From an uncultured Bacteroidota bacterium (lineage in GTDB: Bacteria; Bacteroidota; Bacteroidia; UKL13-3), in NCBI GenBank assembly GCA_903883965.1, contig CAISCU010000054.1, positions 1-64,000 of the forward strand: a stretch of 64,000 bases of DNA. Direction: 5' to 3'. Below, piece by piece: positions 45,179 through 55,211 of this stretch (its first letter is position 1; each line of letters starts with the position of its first letter). The notes beneath the pieces were generated by a model. It worked only from the letters and a program-made list of their open reading frames with translations. It searched no databases and had not been told where the DNA came from. Made by a program: the position numbers and the translations under genes.

Positions 45179-46549
45179 TTAAAATAAACCCGTCACTAAT
45201 GACGGCATTATTCCAATTAGCAATACCAAAACCAAACACAACCACATTACCAATTGATTAGTCAACGAAATTTCTATTTTGGTTTCATTTGCAGGTTTGG
45301 CATACATGGCAATAACTACTTTCATGTAATAATATATACCAATCATTGAACTCAAAATTCCAACCAATACCAGGTAAAAGTGCCCATTTTGTATGGCTTC
45401 ACTGAAAATATAAAATTTTCCAAAAAATCCTGCAAAAGGAGGAATACCTGCCAATCCAAGCATTGTTGCTGTTAAGCATGCAGCCAATACAGGATTCTTC
45501 TTTCCAAGACCATTGAAAGCGCTTATTGATTCTGAACCTGTAGATTTAAAAACAGCCATAGCAATAGCAAATGCACCAATGGTAGATAGAGAGTAGCCTA
45601 AACCATAGTATAGAATTGCACTACTAGGGAATGCCGCAGCTCCAACCAATCCAATGAGCAAATAACCTGCATGAGAAATTCCAGAATAGGCCATGAGTCG
45701 TTTAAAATTCTCTTGGGCGAGTGCAGAAAGATTTCCAGTAACCAATGACAATATTGCTACAAGTGTAATTAACCAATCAAATTTTACAGGTATTAAGTAA
45801 CCAAATACATGAAGAAACTTATAAAATGCAGCAAAGCCAACTACTTTTACCAAAGTACTCATAAATGCAGTAATGATACTCGGTGCTCCTTCATATACAT
45901 CTGGTGCCCAAAAGTGAAATGGAGCAGCAGAAACTTTAAAAAACAGGGCAAATAAAACCAGCAATAATCCGGTTAAAAATAGAGGAGAAACAGAAGTACC
46001 CATAGCATATTCAGCTAGTTTATTCAAATCAAAACTCTGGGTAGCGCCATACATCAAAGCAATTCCGAATAACAAAAATCCCGAAGCAAAAGAGCCCATT
46101 AAAAAATATTTAAATCCTGCTTCATTCGATTTTGCATCAAATCTTTTACTTCCAGAAAGTGCATACAGCGAAATACTCAATGTTTCTATACCAATGAAAA
46201 ATAAAACCAAATTGGCATAGCCCAACATCATTTGTGCACCACATAAAACAAATGTCATGATGGCCATGTAATCGCTGATATGGTGTTCTTCATCTGAATA
46301 GTATTCAGATGCAAGCATTGCAATCAGTAATGTAATAAATATAGCCAAAGCATTAAAAGCAACAGTAAAATTGCTTATTTCTAACATATTACCCATGTAT
46401 GAACCCGGTTGGTTCCAATCATGAATATTTATACCAAAAATCAAACTCAAGCCTAAAATAATTGCTGGACTGATCCATTTGCGAAGTTTCAATACTTCCA
46501 AAACCATCAAACCAAATCCAAGAACAGATGTATAAATTAATGTATTCAC
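45179..46549 (-). CDS. nuoN: NADH-quinone oxidoreductase subunit N
   Basis: The 456-residue membrane protein with about 14 predicted helices is one of three antiporter-like subunits of complex I. Conserved pieces are the lysine-containing helix FKVSAAPFHFWAPDVYEGAP, the glutamate helix FFIGIETLSISLYAL, and MAYSGISHAGYLLIG. The start is a GTG at 46549. It is the last gene of the 14-gene nuo operon, seven bases after nuoM, and no clear terminator is seen in the 114 bases before exbB, so read-through into the exb/ton unit is possible. Confidence 0.94.
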   Translation of the reverse strand: MNTLIYTSVLGFGLMVLEVLKLRKWISPAIILGLSLIFGINIHDWNQPGSYMGNMLEISNFTVAFNALAIFITLLIAMLASEYYSDEEHHISDYMAIMTFVLCGAQMMLGYANLVLFFIGIETLSISLYALSGSKRFDAKSNEAGFKYFLMGSFASGFLLFGIALMYGATQSFDLNKLAEYAMGTSVSPLFLTGLLLVLFALFFKVSAAPFHFWAPDVYEGAPSIITAFMSTLVKVVGFAAFYKFLHVFGYLIPVKFDWLITLVAILSLVTGNLSALAQENFKRLMAYSGISHAGYLLIGLVGAAAFPSSAILYYGLGYSLSTIGAFAIAMAVFKSTGSESISAFNGLGKKNPVLAACLTATMLGLAGIPPFAGFFGKFYIFSEAIQNGHFYLVLVGILSSMIGIYYYMKVVIAMYAKPANETKIEISLTNQLVMWLCLVLVLLIGIMPSLVTGLF

Positions 46550-46556
46550 AGTTTGT

Positions 46557-47996
46557 TTAAATTAATTTTAATAATTGGTTTACAGCAGGTTGAGTTAAGT
46601 TGGTTACAATACTTGGGAAAATGCCCAATATGAAAATCAAGGCAACAATTCCTATCAAAACAACTTTTTCATTCCAATGCAGCCCTTCCATAGGTTCAGA
46701 TTGCTCTACTTGATCTCCTAACATCACTTCTTGATACATTTTTAACATGTAAACTGCACCTAGGATAATTGTTGTACCGGCAACAGCACCCAACCACATA
46801 TTGTATTTGAACAAGCTATATAATAACATAAACTCGCCAACAAATCCATTGGTAAGCGGCAGTGCAATGGCACCAAGAACTATAACTAGGAAAAAAGCTG
46901 CAAACCAAGGTGATTGTATGCGAATACATCCTAATTGATGCAATTGAAGGCTGCCTTTTCTGTTTAAAATAATATCTGCACAGAAAAATAATCCAACCAC
47001 ATTGATACCATGTGCTAACATTTGAACCAAAGCTCCTTGCATTCCTTCAAAACTCAAAGTAAAAGTACCAGCAGCAATTAATCCAACGTGGGCAATGGAA
47101 GAATATGCAAATAGTTTTTTCAAATCTCTTTGCATAATGGCAATGACTGAAGCATAAACAATTCCAATAACAGAAAGCGTAATTACAACTGGTTGCCATT
47201 CGTGCATTCCTGCCGGAAAAATGGGTAATAACCATCTTAATAAGCTATAAGTTCCCATTTTAAGCATAATTCCAGATAACAACATGGTTCCTTGGGTAGG
47301 AGCAGACTGATAGGTATCTGGTTGCCAGGTATGAAATGGAATAATTGGAATTTTAATTGCAAATGCAATGAAAAAGAGCCAGAATAACCAAGTTTGGTTA
47401 CATGAACAAGTGTGTTGGGTTGATAAAATAGACCAATCTAGTGAATGATTTGGAGTACCCATGTACAAATAGATAAATCCAAACAACATCAATAAACTAC
47501 CAGCTAGGGTATAAATGAAAAATTTCAAGGTAACTTTTGCACTATTTTCATCGCCCCAATTGAAAGCCATAAAATAAATTGGTATCAATGCCAATTCCCA
47601 GAATATATAATAAACAAAGCCATCTAAGGCCATAAACACACCAAGTAAAGCAAAATGCATGAAAGATAGCAATGCGTAAAAGGTGGCAACTCTTTTAGTT
47701 GTTCTTTGAAAGCCTGAAAGAATAATAAAAGGTATCAATAAATTGGTGAGTACTACCATTAACAAGCTGATACCATCTATTCCAAAATGCAAATTGATTT
47801 GTGGTTTATTTACCCAAGGCATCTGAAATTCAAAAGCTTCAGAACCATTTTGTTGAAAAACTTGATAGGCGTATATAGTAAAAATAGCCTCTACAATACT
47901 AAAAAGCAATGCCAATGGTTTTGCTGCTTTTTCATTTGCAAATAGCAAAAGTAGGGATGCTAAAAGCGGTATAAATAATAATTCTAAACTAAGCAT
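46557..47996 (-). CDS. nuoM: NADH-quinone oxidoreductase subunit M
   Basis: The 479-residue membrane protein has about 14 helices. Typical stretches: GIDGISLLMVVLTNLLIP, FYIFWELALIPIYFM (conserved Glu), KIPIIPFHTWQPDTYQSAPT (conserved Lys) and FAYSSIAHVGLIAAG. It is the middle antiporter-like subunit that carries protons in the membrane arm of complex I. The start overlaps the nuoL stop by one base. An ordinary family length and gene place. Confidence 0.95.
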   Translation of the reverse strand: MLSLELLFIPLLASLLLLFANEKAAKPLALLFSIVEAIFTIYAYQVFQQNGSEAFEFQMPWVNKPQINLHFGIDGISLLMVVLTNLLIPFIILSGFQRTTKRVATFYALLSFMHFALLGVFMALDGFVYYIFWELALIPIYFMAFNWGDENSAKVTLKFFIYTLAGSLLMLFGFIYLYMGTPNHSLDWSILSTQHTCSCNQTWLFWLFFIAFAIKIPIIPFHTWQPDTYQSAPTQGTMLLSGIMLKMGTYSLLRWLLPIFPAGMHEWQPVVITLSVIGIVYASVIAIMQRDLKKLFAYSSIAHVGLIAAGTFTLSFEGMQGALVQMLAHGINVVGLFFCADIILNRKGSLQLHQLGCIRIQSPWFAAFFLVIVLGAIALPLTNGFVGEFMLLYSLFKYNMWLGAVAGTTIILGAVYMLKMYQEVMLGDQVEQSEPMEGLHWNEKVVLIGIVALIFILGIFPSIVTNLTQPAVNQLLKLI

Positions 47997-49918
47997 TATA
48001 AAATAATTTGAATGAACATAACAATAACCATACTCAGAACCATAGCTATGAGGTAAAATCCAGTGCTACCTGTTTGAATTAACCTGTAAAGTCTACCTAA
48101 TGCATCTACAATAATTGCAGTTAAATTAACAACCATATCTATGATTAATTTATCTACCAATACCAATAACAAATCACTGATAATCATTATTGGATTTACA
48201 AATACCTTGTGATAAAATTCATCAACGTAAAATTTATTGGCAACAATTTTACTGAATCCAGTTAAATCAGCGTCGTTTTCTGGTAGTTGCTGCTTTTTAA
48301 TGTACAAACTAAATGCAAAAAATATACTCATTAATGCTGCAAATGTGGCAATACCCATTAGCATCCATTCTTGTGAATGTGAAAGTGCATGAACTTCTGT
48401 AGTTACCAATTTTGATGCATTGAAAATAGGGGCTAAGAACACATTGAGTTGGTGCGTAGAATCGAATACAGCAGGCAATCCAAAGAAACCCCCAAATGCA
48501 GACAAAATTGCTAAAACCATCAATGGAAAAGTCATAGATATAGGAGATTCATGCAGGTGTTTGGCCTGTTGCTCTGTTCCTCTGAATTGTCCATAAAATA
48601 CCAAAAACAACAATCGGAACATATAAAAAGCTGTAATCATAGAACTGATACTCAATAAGGCCCATGCCAATAGATTGTGTTCAAATGCTTTTGCCAAAAT
48701 CTCATCTTTAGAGAAAAAACCTGCAAATGGGAAAATTCCAGAAATAGCAAGTGTAGCAATTAAAAATGTTACAAAGGTTATTTTAATTGATTTACTCAAG
48801 CCACCCATTTTGCGAATGTCTTGTTCGCCACCCATTGCATGAATAACACTACCTGCACCCAAAAATAACAAGGCCTTAAAAAAAGCATGGGTCATTACAT
48901 GAAACAAACTACTTTCAAATGCACCAAGCCCAATGGCTGCAAACATCAATCCCAATTGCGATACGGTTGAATAAGCCAATACTTTCTTAATATCGTTTTG
49001 CTTAATACCAATAATTGCGGCAAATAATGAGGTGGCCACACCTACTATTAAAATAATGTGTAACGTATAAGGCGCCAATGCAAATAGCAAATTTGACCTG
49101 CAAATCATATAAATTCCGGCCGTAACCATTGTTGCGGCATGTATCAAAGCTGAAACAGGAGTAGGGCCTGCCATTGCATCAGGCAACCAGGTATACAAAG
49201 GAAGTTGTGCACTTTTACCTGTGGCTCCAATAAATAACATCAATGTAATGAATACCAATATGGGAGCATTGGATTCAAATCCCGTCAATTGGTTTTGAAC
49301 ATCTATAAAATCAAGTGTTCCAAAATGGAATATCAAAGCAAATATGCCAATTAAAAAGCCTAAATCACCAATTCTATTCATGATAAAAGCCTTTTTAGCT
49401 GCATTGTTATAGTCTGGATTTTTGAACCAAAACCCAATGAGCAAATAAGAGCACAAACCAACACCTTCCCAACCAATAAACATTACTGCATAATTGTTAC
49501 CCATCACCAATAAGAGCATGAAGAAAACAAACAGATTCAGGTAAGAGAAAAACCTTGTAAATCCTTCATCATGATGCATATAACCAATTGAATACAGGTG
49601 AATTAAAAATCCAATTCCTGTAACAACCAGTAGCATGATTAAACTGAGTTGGTCTATTAGAAAACCAAATTCAATTTGCAAATCACCTGAGTTAATCCAA
49701 TTAAAAATACTAAAGTTGAGTTGTTGATCGCCTTCCAATCCTATAAAAAGATTGATACTGCACAAGAACGATCCCAATATGGCCATACTGGCAATCCAAC
49801 CGGACATCAAGCCCAATTTTTTTCCAAACAAAGACAAGATTAAAAAGCCCAATAATGGAAAAATAGGAATCATCATGGCTGGCGTAATCATTGTCAATAA
49901 ATTCATTGTATTGTTCAT
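47996..49918 (-). CDS. nuoL: NADH-quinone oxidoreductase subunit L
   Basis: The 640-residue protein is the distal antiporter-like subunit of complex I. It shows FLIDQLSLIMLLVVTGIGF, FFMLLLVMGNNYAVMFIGWEGVGLCSYLLIG (quoted in parts: the GWEGVG glutamate), SAQLPLYTWLPDAMAGPTPVS (the Lys helix follows) and LAYSTVSQLGLM. The C-terminal 150 residues hold the long lateral helix and last membrane helix. The proximity of the start to nuoK (11 bases) shows the same operon. ATG 49918 is used; the ATG four codons later (MNLLTMITPAMM) is possible. Confidence 0.95.
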   Translation of the reverse strand: MNNTMNLLTMITPAMMIPIFPLLGFLILSLFGKKLGLMSGWIASMAILGSFLCSINLFIGLEGDQQLNFSIFNWINSGDLQIEFGFLIDQLSLIMLLVVTGIGFLIHLYSIGYMHHDEGFTRFFSYLNLFVFFMLLLVMGNNYAVMFIGWEGVGLCSYLLIGFWFKNPDYNNAAKKAFIMNRIGDLGFLIGIFALIFHFGTLDFIDVQNQLTGFESNAPILVFITLMLFIGATGKSAQLPLYTWLPDAMAGPTPVSALIHAATMVTAGIYMICRSNLLFALAPYTLHIILIVGVATSLFAAIIGIKQNDIKKVLAYSTVSQLGLMFAAIGLGAFESSLFHVMTHAFFKALLFLGAGSVIHAMGGEQDIRKMGGLSKSIKITFVTFLIATLAISGIFPFAGFFSKDEILAKAFEHNLLAWALLSISSMITAFYMFRLLFLVFYGQFRGTEQQAKHLHESPISMTFPLMVLAILSAFGGFFGLPAVFDSTHQLNVFLAPIFNASKLVTTEVHALSHSQEWMLMGIATFAALMSIFFAFSLYIKKQQLPENDADLTGFSKIVANKFYVDEFYHKVFVNPIMIISDLLLVLVDKLIIDMVVNLTAIIVDALGRLYRLIQTGSTGFYLIAMVLSMVIVMFIQIIL

Positions 49919-49929
49919 GAACTGTTAAT

Positions 49930-50253
49930 TTACCATTTTAATTTGTTGAGAGACTGAATATCGATACTGCCAATATTCCTGTAAATACTTACCATCAATG
50001 CCAAACCAACTGCTACTTCAGCAGCTGCAACCACCATGATAAAAAACACAAATGTTTGCCCATCTGTATTGCCTGAATATGCAGAAAAACTAACCAGTAA
50101 TAAATTAACTGCATTCAACATCAATTCAATACACATTAAAATTATTAGTGCGTTTTTTCTGAATAAAACACCCATCACGCCTATAGAGAACAGGAGGCAA
50201 CTTAAAAACAAGTACCAATTGGTAGTAGATTCTGGATTTGTAATAGGGTTCAT
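49930..50253 (-). CDS. nuoK: NADH-quinone oxidoreductase subunit K
   Basis: The 107-residue membrane protein with three helices matches NuoK. The two membrane glutamates used for proton movement are visible in [15 protein letters not shown] and [18 protein letters not shown]. The start overlaps the stop of nuoJ by one base. It links the antiporter-like subunits to the quinone end of complex I. Confidence 0.95.
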   Translation of the reverse strand: MNPITNPESTTNWYLFLSCLLFSIGVMGVLFRKNALIILMCIELMLNAVNLLLVSFSAYSGNTDGQTFVFFIMVVAAAEVAVGLALMVSIYRNIGSIDIQSLNKLKW

Positions 50254-50753
50254 TATTTTACTTCTTTTTTAGCTAACAATACGGCCGAAATCATAGCCGA
50301 AACAAACAATACTGATGAGATTTCAAAAGGCAGGAGGTAGTCGGTAAATAATTTCATACCAATGTCTTCTGCATTGCCAATGTTTAAATAGGCAGGAGCC
50401 TGGTAATTGGCCAATGAACTTGATTTCACAGAGGCAATAATTACTAAGAACATGAGCCCTCCAGTAATAACTGCCATTAATTTGGTGAGATTGAATTTAT
50501 GTGTGCCAAGCTCTTTGTTTAAATTTAACAACATTACTGTAAAAAGCATCAATACCATAATGGCACCTGCATAAACAATGATATGTATGATAGCTAAGAA
50601 CTGTGCATTGAGCATGATATAATGCCCAGCAATTGTAAAAAAGCAAACAATTAAAGACAAAACACTGTAAATCGGACTTCTAGAAAACACTACAAACAAT
50701 GCCGAAATAACCGACAAAGCTGACAATAAATAAAACACTATAGTTGATTCCAT
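50253..50753 (-). CDS. nuoJ: NADH-quinone oxidoreductase subunit J
   Basis: The 166-residue membrane protein has about five helices. The third reads [21 protein letters not shown], the conserved pi-bulge helix of NuoJ. It lies next to NuoK in complex I and couples quinone chemistry to proton pumping. The start is seven bases after the nuoI stop. The short C terminus ([11 protein letters not shown]) is normal in Bacteroidota. Confidence 0.94.
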   Translation of the reverse strand: MESTIVFYLLSALSVISALFVVFSRSPIYSVLSLIVCFFTIAGHYIMLNAQFLAIIHIIVYAGAIMVLMLFTVMLLNLNKELGTHKFNLTKLMAVITGGLMFLVIIASVKSSSLANYQAPAYLNIGNAEDIGMKLFTDYLLPFEISSVLFVSAMISAVLLAKKEVK

Positions 50754-50759
50754 CTCTGT

Positions 50760-51299
50760 TTAATTTACAATTGAATAGTTCTTTTTTCTTTTGCTGATAT
50801 CGATGCGTTGATCAATAGGCTCAACCAATACATCTTTGCCAAATACAAAATTATTTCTGTTATAATCTGAAGGTACAATTCTGTCTGTCAAATAAATGGC
50901 ATCTTTTGGGCAGGCTTCTTCACATAGGCCACAATAGATACATCTCAACATATTGATTTCGTATTTGGCAGCATATTTTTCCTCTTTGTAAAGCATTTCT
51001 TCGCCTTTTTTTCGCTCAGCGGCATCCATAGTAATGGCTTCAGCCGGGCATGAAACAGCACACAAACCACAAGCGGTACAATTTTCTCTACCTTGTTCGT
51101 CTCTTTTGAGTACATGCATGCCTCTGTAAACTGGCGCAAAAGGCCTAGTTACTTCTGGATAACGCAAAGTGGCTTTCTTCTTAAACAAATGTTTAATTGT
51201 AATCACAAGACCTTGAAAAATAGCTGGTAAGTAGAGTTTCTCTATCCAGTTCATTTCTTTGTGAACAACAACTTTAGATCTATTGGTTAATTGGTTCAT
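50760..51299 (-). CDS. nuoI: NADH-quinone oxidoreductase subunit I
   Basis: The 179-residue iron-sulfur protein has two [4Fe-4S] motifs of the ferredoxin type: CTACGLCAVSCPAEAI and CIYCGLCEEACPKDAIY. They carry clusters N6a and N6b, which hand electrons from the peripheral arm to N2. The N-terminal 40 residues (LYLPAIFQGLVITIKHLF) form the amphipathic helices that rest on the membrane. In operon, 10 bases after nuoH. Confidence 0.96.
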   Translation of the reverse strand: MNQLTNRSKVVVHKEMNWIEKLYLPAIFQGLVITIKHLFKKKATLRYPEVTRPFAPVYRGMHVLKRDEQGRENCTACGLCAVSCPAEAITMDAAERKKGEEMLYKEEKYAAKYEINMLRCIYCGLCEEACPKDAIYLTDRIVPSDYNRNNFVFGKDVLVEPIDQRIDISKRKKNYSIVN

Positions 51300-51309
51300 T
51301 GTAGAGCTA

Positions 51310-52341
51310 TTATAAATTAAAGAAAGTAATCACACCGCCTGTTATAAGCATATTTGCAATTGACAATGGTAACAATACTTGCCATCCCAAGCGCATCAAT
51401 TGGTCGTACCTAAATCTTGGGATGGTCCATCTCACCCACATAAAGAAAAATATGAAAAAGAAAACCTTTGTAAACAAGGCTCCAATTGAGATGACACTCA
51501 CCAAATTAGCAGGCAAGTGGGCTGAAAGGTATTCTAATCCCGGAAATTGATAGCCACCAAAATACAAACATGAAATAACGGTTGACGAAATAAACATATT
51601 GATGTATTCCGCAAACAAAAACAAACCTAATTTCATAGAAGAGTATTCTGTATGGTAACCACCAATTAATTCTGATTCTGATTCTGGCAAATCAAACGGA
51701 GTACGGTTTGCCTCTGCAAATGCACAAATGAGGAATATCAGGAACCCTAATGGTTGGTAAAACACATTCCAATTCATTCCTTTTTGAGATTCCACAATAT
51801 GTGAAAGACTGAGTGAGCCATCTGAAATCAACAAAATAGAGATAATACTCATGCCCATTGCTAATTCATAAGAAATCATTTGGCTAGATCCGCGAATTGC
51901 ACCCAACAATGCGTATTTGTTGTTAGAAGCCCAACCACCTATCATAATGCCATATACACCCACTGAGAGCACTCCCATAATGTATAAAATACCAATATTG
52001 ATATCTGCTACCTGCAATGCATATTTGGTGCCATTGAACTCCAATGGCATTCCCCATGGAATAACAGCACTTGTCATCAATGCAGTCAACATAAAAATAC
52101 ATGGACCTAGTATAAACAACCACCTGTTAGAATGATTGGGTATGATTTCTTCTTTTAAGAACATCTTTACTCCATCTGCAATTGGTTGGAGCAAACCAAA
52201 TGGGCCCGCTCTATCTGGGCCAATCCTGTCTTGAAGAAATGCAGCAACTTTTCTTTCTGCATAGGTTGAATAAGCGGCAATTCCTAAACTAATCAGGAAC
52301 AATACAAGCACCAATATGGCTTTAAATAAAATTATTTCCAT
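51310..52341 (-). CDS. nuoH: NADH-quinone oxidoreductase subunit H
   Basis: The 343-residue membrane protein has about eight helices. Conserved parts: AERKVAAFLQDRIGPDRAGPFGLLQPIADG, in which the loop forms part of the quinone cavity (quoted here in pieces: ERKVAAFLQDRIGPDRAG), AFAEANRTPFDLPESESELIGG with the acidic quinone-channel residues, and FLWVRWTIPRFRYDQLM near the end (FFMWVRWTIPRFRYD). It anchors the peripheral arm to the membrane arm. The start overlaps the nuoG stop by one base. Confidence 0.95.
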   Translation of the reverse strand: MEIILFKAILVLVLFLISLGIAAYSTYAERKVAAFLQDRIGPDRAGPFGLLQPIADGVKMFLKEEIIPNHSNRWLFILGPCIFMLTALMTSAVIPWGMPLEFNGTKYALQVADINIGILYIMGVLSVGVYGIMIGGWASNNKYALLGAIRGSSQMISYELAMGMSIISILLISDGSLSLSHIVESQKGMNWNVFYQPLGFLIFLICAFAEANRTPFDLPESESELIGGYHTEYSSMKLGLFLFAEYINMFISSTVISCLYFGGYQFPGLEYLSAHLPANLVSVISIGALFTKVFFFIFFFMWVRWTIPRFRYDQLMRLGWQVLLPLSIANMLITGGVITFFNL

Positions 52342-53321
52342 TAGTCGTTGTTTTGGTCGATTGCAAGTGGACGAATTTGATTGATGGTGAGTTCTTGAGG
52401 CTTTTCAAAAACTTCGTAATGGTTAGCCGAAATGACAGAATGGTTATTGATAGGGGAAGGGCCTTCAATGGTCCAATCTGAAGTTTTCTTGGTTTCAAAA
52501 CGACAAGTATTGCAAATAAATTCCTCTACTTCACCCCATTGGTCTTTTCTGCCTGTTACCCTAAGAATATCATCACCTTTTTTCCAAACCACTACTTTTC
52601 CACTGCATGTAGGGCAATCTCTATGCGCATTTTCTGGCTTGGTAAACCAAACCCTACTTTTAAATCGGAATGTTTTATCTGTTAAAGCACCAACAGGGCA
52701 AACATCTATCACATTACCAGAAAAGTCATTTTCTATGGCATTTTCAATATAGGTTGAAATTTCTGCATGATCACCTCTGTTGATGACTCCATGCACACGA
52801 CCATCAGTAATTTGATCTGCAACTTTTACACATCTGTAACATAAAATGCACCTGTTCATGTGCAATTGAATGTAATTTCCGATGTTTATTTTTTCAAAAT
52901 TTCTGCGTTCAAAATCAGTACGTGTTTTAGCTGATCCATGCTCATATGACAAATCCTGCAAATGACATTCACCTGCTTGGTCACAAACTGGGCAATCTAG
53001 CGGATGGTTCAACAACAAAAACTCAACCACACCTTTTCTGGCATCAGTTACTTTTTCAGAAGAATTGTTTTTTACTTCCATTCCGTCCATAACTGTTGTT
53101 CTACAACTAGCAACCAGTTTAGGCATTGGTCTTGGATCTTTTTCGGAGCCTTTACTAACTTCTACCAAACAAGTTCTGCAATAACCGCCACTTGTTTTTA
53201 ACTTGCTGTAATAGCACATGGTAGGAGGGGCTACATCCGGTCCAATCATTCTTGCGGCCTGCAAAATGGTTGTTCCATCTGCCACTTCAATTGTTTTTCC
53301 GTCTATTGTAATTTTAGCCAT
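52341..53321 (-). CDS. nuoG: NADH-quinone oxidoreductase subunit G, short form
   Basis: The 326-residue protein has the N-terminal ferredoxin-type region of NuoG: [2Fe-2S] ligands Cys 36, 48, 51 and 73; the His-Cys3 [4Fe-4S] site His 106, Cys 110, 113 and 119; and the second [4Fe-4S] site Cys 158, 161, 164 and 208. After this, two CxxC pairs follow (Cys 236/239 and 270/273). The molybdopterin-type domain of about 500 residues found in E. coli NuoG is absent. The stop overlaps nuoH by one base, so no frameshifted remainder exists. Short NuoG is known in Bacteroidota. It is 20 bases after nuoF. Confidence 0.94.
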   Translation of the reverse strand: MAKITIDGKTIEVADGTTILQAARMIGPDVAPPTMCYYSKLKTSGGYCRTCLVEVSKGSEKDPRPMPKLVASCRTTVMDGMEVKNNSSEKVTDARKGVVEFLLLNHPLDCPVCDQAGECHLQDLSYEHGSAKTRTDFERRNFEKINIGNYIQLHMNRCILCYRCVKVADQITDGRVHGVINRGDHAEISTYIENAIENDFSGNVIDVCPVGALTDKTFRFKSRVWFTKPENAHRDCPTCSGKVVVWKKGDDILRVTGRKDQWGEVEEFICNTCRFETKKTSDWTIEGPSPINNHSVISANHYEVFEKPQELTINQIRPLAIDQNND

Positions 53322-53341
53322 TTTCTTAATCAGTTTGGAAG

Positions 53342-54652
53342 TTAATTGATTGGGTGTTTTGCGTTACCATTGCTAACAAAAGATTCAAATTCAGACCTGA
53401 AGTGTCTAATTGCACTTGCTACAGGCCATGCCGCAGCATCACCTAGTGGACAAATGGTATTGCCTTCAATTTTAGATTGAATTTCCCATAACAAATCTAC
53501 ATCTGCAAGCGTTCCATGTCCGTCTAAAATTTTATGAAGTAATTTTTCCATCCAGGCTGTACCTTCTCTGCAAGGTGAGCATTGTCCGCAACTTTCGTGG
53601 TGGTAAAAACGCGTAAAAGTATATAGGTTTTCTACTATACTTGTATCTTCATCCATCACAATAAAACCGCCAGAGCCAAGCATGGTTCCAGAAGCAAACC
53701 CTCCTTCCGACAAGCTCTCATAAGACATAAGCCTTTTTTCACCCGCAGGAGTTGTTAGGATTTTATCGGCAGGTAAAATTGGTACTGATGAACCACCAGC
53801 CACAACTGCTTTTAATTTTTTATTGTTTAATATGCCACCGCAATAAGCTTCACTGTATATAAATTCTTCTACAGTAATGCCCATTTCTATTTCATAAACA
53901 CCAGGTTTTTTAATATGTCCCGAAGCTGAAATGAGTTTGGTTCCTGTTGATTTTCCTATACCAATTGCTGCATAACTGTCACCGCCATCATTAACAATAG
54001 GTACCACAGCTGCTATTGTTTCCACATTGTTTACTACAGTAGGGCATCCATATAAACCTGCAATTGCAGGAAATGGAGGTTTAATTCTAGGGTTTCCTCT
54101 TTTGCCTTCTAAAGACTCTAATAATGCGGTTTCTTCGCCACAGATATAGGCTCCACCACCTACTTGTACATGTAAATCTAAGTTGTAACCAGTGCCTAAA
54201 ATATTTTGTCCAAGCCAGCCATTTTGATAGGCTTCAGCTATTGCTTTTTCTAATATTTGAGCCACATAATAATATTCTCCTCTGATATAAATATAGGAGG
54301 TATTTGCGCCCAGAGCATAACTTGATGTGATCATTCCTTCTACCAATAGGTGAGGTATTCTCGACATCAAATAACGGTCTTTAAAAGTACCTGGCTCTGA
54401 TTCGTCGGCATTGCATACCAAGTATCTAGGCACACCTTCTGGTTTTGCCAAGAAACTCCACTTCATACCAGTAGGAAAACCAGCTCCTCCACGTCCTCTC
54501 AAGCCTGACTTCTTCACTTCTTCAACAATATCTTCTGGCTTGAGTGTTTTGAGTGCTTTTTCAACTGAAAGATAGCCACCGTTGCTCCTGTACACATCAT
54601 ACGATTGAATACCTGGAATATGGTCGTTTGCAAGTAATAATTTCTTTCCCAT
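53342..54652 (-). CDS. nuoF: NADH-quinone oxidoreductase subunit F
   Basis: The 436-residue protein binds NADH and FMN and holds cluster N3. Visible motifs: [16 protein letters not shown] (NADH/FMN loop), [34 protein letters not shown] (quoted: [14 protein letters not shown]), and the [4Fe-4S] ligands in [12 protein letters not shown] plus NTICPLGDA. It is where electrons enter complex I. Its start lies three bases after the nuoE stop. The presence of nuoE and nuoF means this complex I uses NADH directly, unlike the 11-subunit forms in some other Bacteroidota. Confidence 0.96.
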   Translation of the reverse strand: MGKKLLLANDHIPGIQSYDVYRSNGGYLSVEKALKTLKPEDIVEEVKKSGLRGRGGAGFPTGMKWSFLAKPEGVPRYLVCNADESEPGTFKDRYLMSRIPHLLVEGMITSSYALGANTSYIYIRGEYYYVAQILEKAIAEAYQNGWLGQNILGTGYNLDLHVQVGGGAYICGEETALLESLEGKRGNPRIKPPFPAIAGLYGCPTVVNNVETIAAVVPIVNDGGDSYAAIGIGKSTGTKLISASGHIKKPGVYEIEMGITVEEFIYSEAYCGGILNNKKLKAVVAGGSSVPILPADKILTTPAGEKRLMSYESLSEGGFASGTMLGSGGFIVMDEDTSIVENLYTFTRFYHHESCGQCSPCREGTAWMEKLLHKILDGHGTLADVDLLWEIQSKIEGNTICPLGDAAAWPVASAIRHFRSEFESFVSNGNAKHPIN

Positions 54653-54655
54653 GGT

Positions 54656-55198
54656 TTAATATTGGTTTACTTCGACCTTGTCTAAATATGTTTTTCTAGT
54701 ATTTTCTGCTTTCAATTTAGCAAGCATATCGTCCACTTTTGAAGTGGTGAGGTTTTCATGGAATTGAGCCCCACACATAAGCATAGGTGCGGTTCCACAT
54801 GAACCCAAACATTCTACAGTCTTGAGTGTAAATAAGCCATCAGGAGTAGTTTCACCTTCTTTGATTCCTAATTTATTTTCAAGATGGGCAACTATTTCAT
54901 TCGCTCCTCTTAACCAACAAGAACTGGTTCTACAAACTTCCAATAAACATTTTCCTACAGGCTTTAAATTATACATGCTGTAAAACGAAGCCACTTCAAA
55001 AACCTCTATAGACTGAATGCCGAGCAATTGAGCTACATAATCCATTACCTCAGGGCTCAACCAACCATCAAATTCGGCTTGTGCTAAATGTAATATAGGT
55101 AATAAGGCTGATTTTTGTTTTCCTTCTGGATATCGGCTTTTCATTTTCTGAACAAGCCCCAATGCTTCATTGCTAAATTTAATTTCTTTTTTCTCCAT
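54656..55198 (-). CDS. nuoE: NADH-quinone oxidoreductase subunit E
   Basis: The 180-residue protein has a thioredoxin-like [2Fe-2S] domain with ligands in CRTSSCWLRG and VECLGSCGTAPM (cluster N1a), preceded by a helical bundle (GWLSPEVMDYVAQLLGI, VFEVASFYSMYNL). ATG 55198 (MEKKEIKFSNEA) is chosen; a start at 55234 would overlap nuoD by 23 bases and add a hydrophobic extension not seen in the family. Together with NuoF it makes the NADH-oxidising module. Confidence 0.94.
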   Translation of the reverse strand: MEKKEIKFSNEALGLVQKMKSRYPEGKQKSALLPILHLAQAEFDGWLSPEVMDYVAQLLGIQSIEVFEVASFYSMYNLKPVGKCLLEVCRTSSCWLRGANEIVAHLENKLGIKEGETTPDGLFTLKTVECLGSCGTAPMLMCGAQFHENLTTSKVDDMLAKLKAENTRKTYLDKVEVNQY

Positions 55199-55211
55199 GA
55201 TTGCTATCAAT

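Noticed and set aside
52341-53321. nuoG as a gene truncated by a frameshift
   Set aside because: The stop overlaps the nuoH start by one base and no remnant of the large domain lies in any frame nearby; short NuoG fits the phylum.
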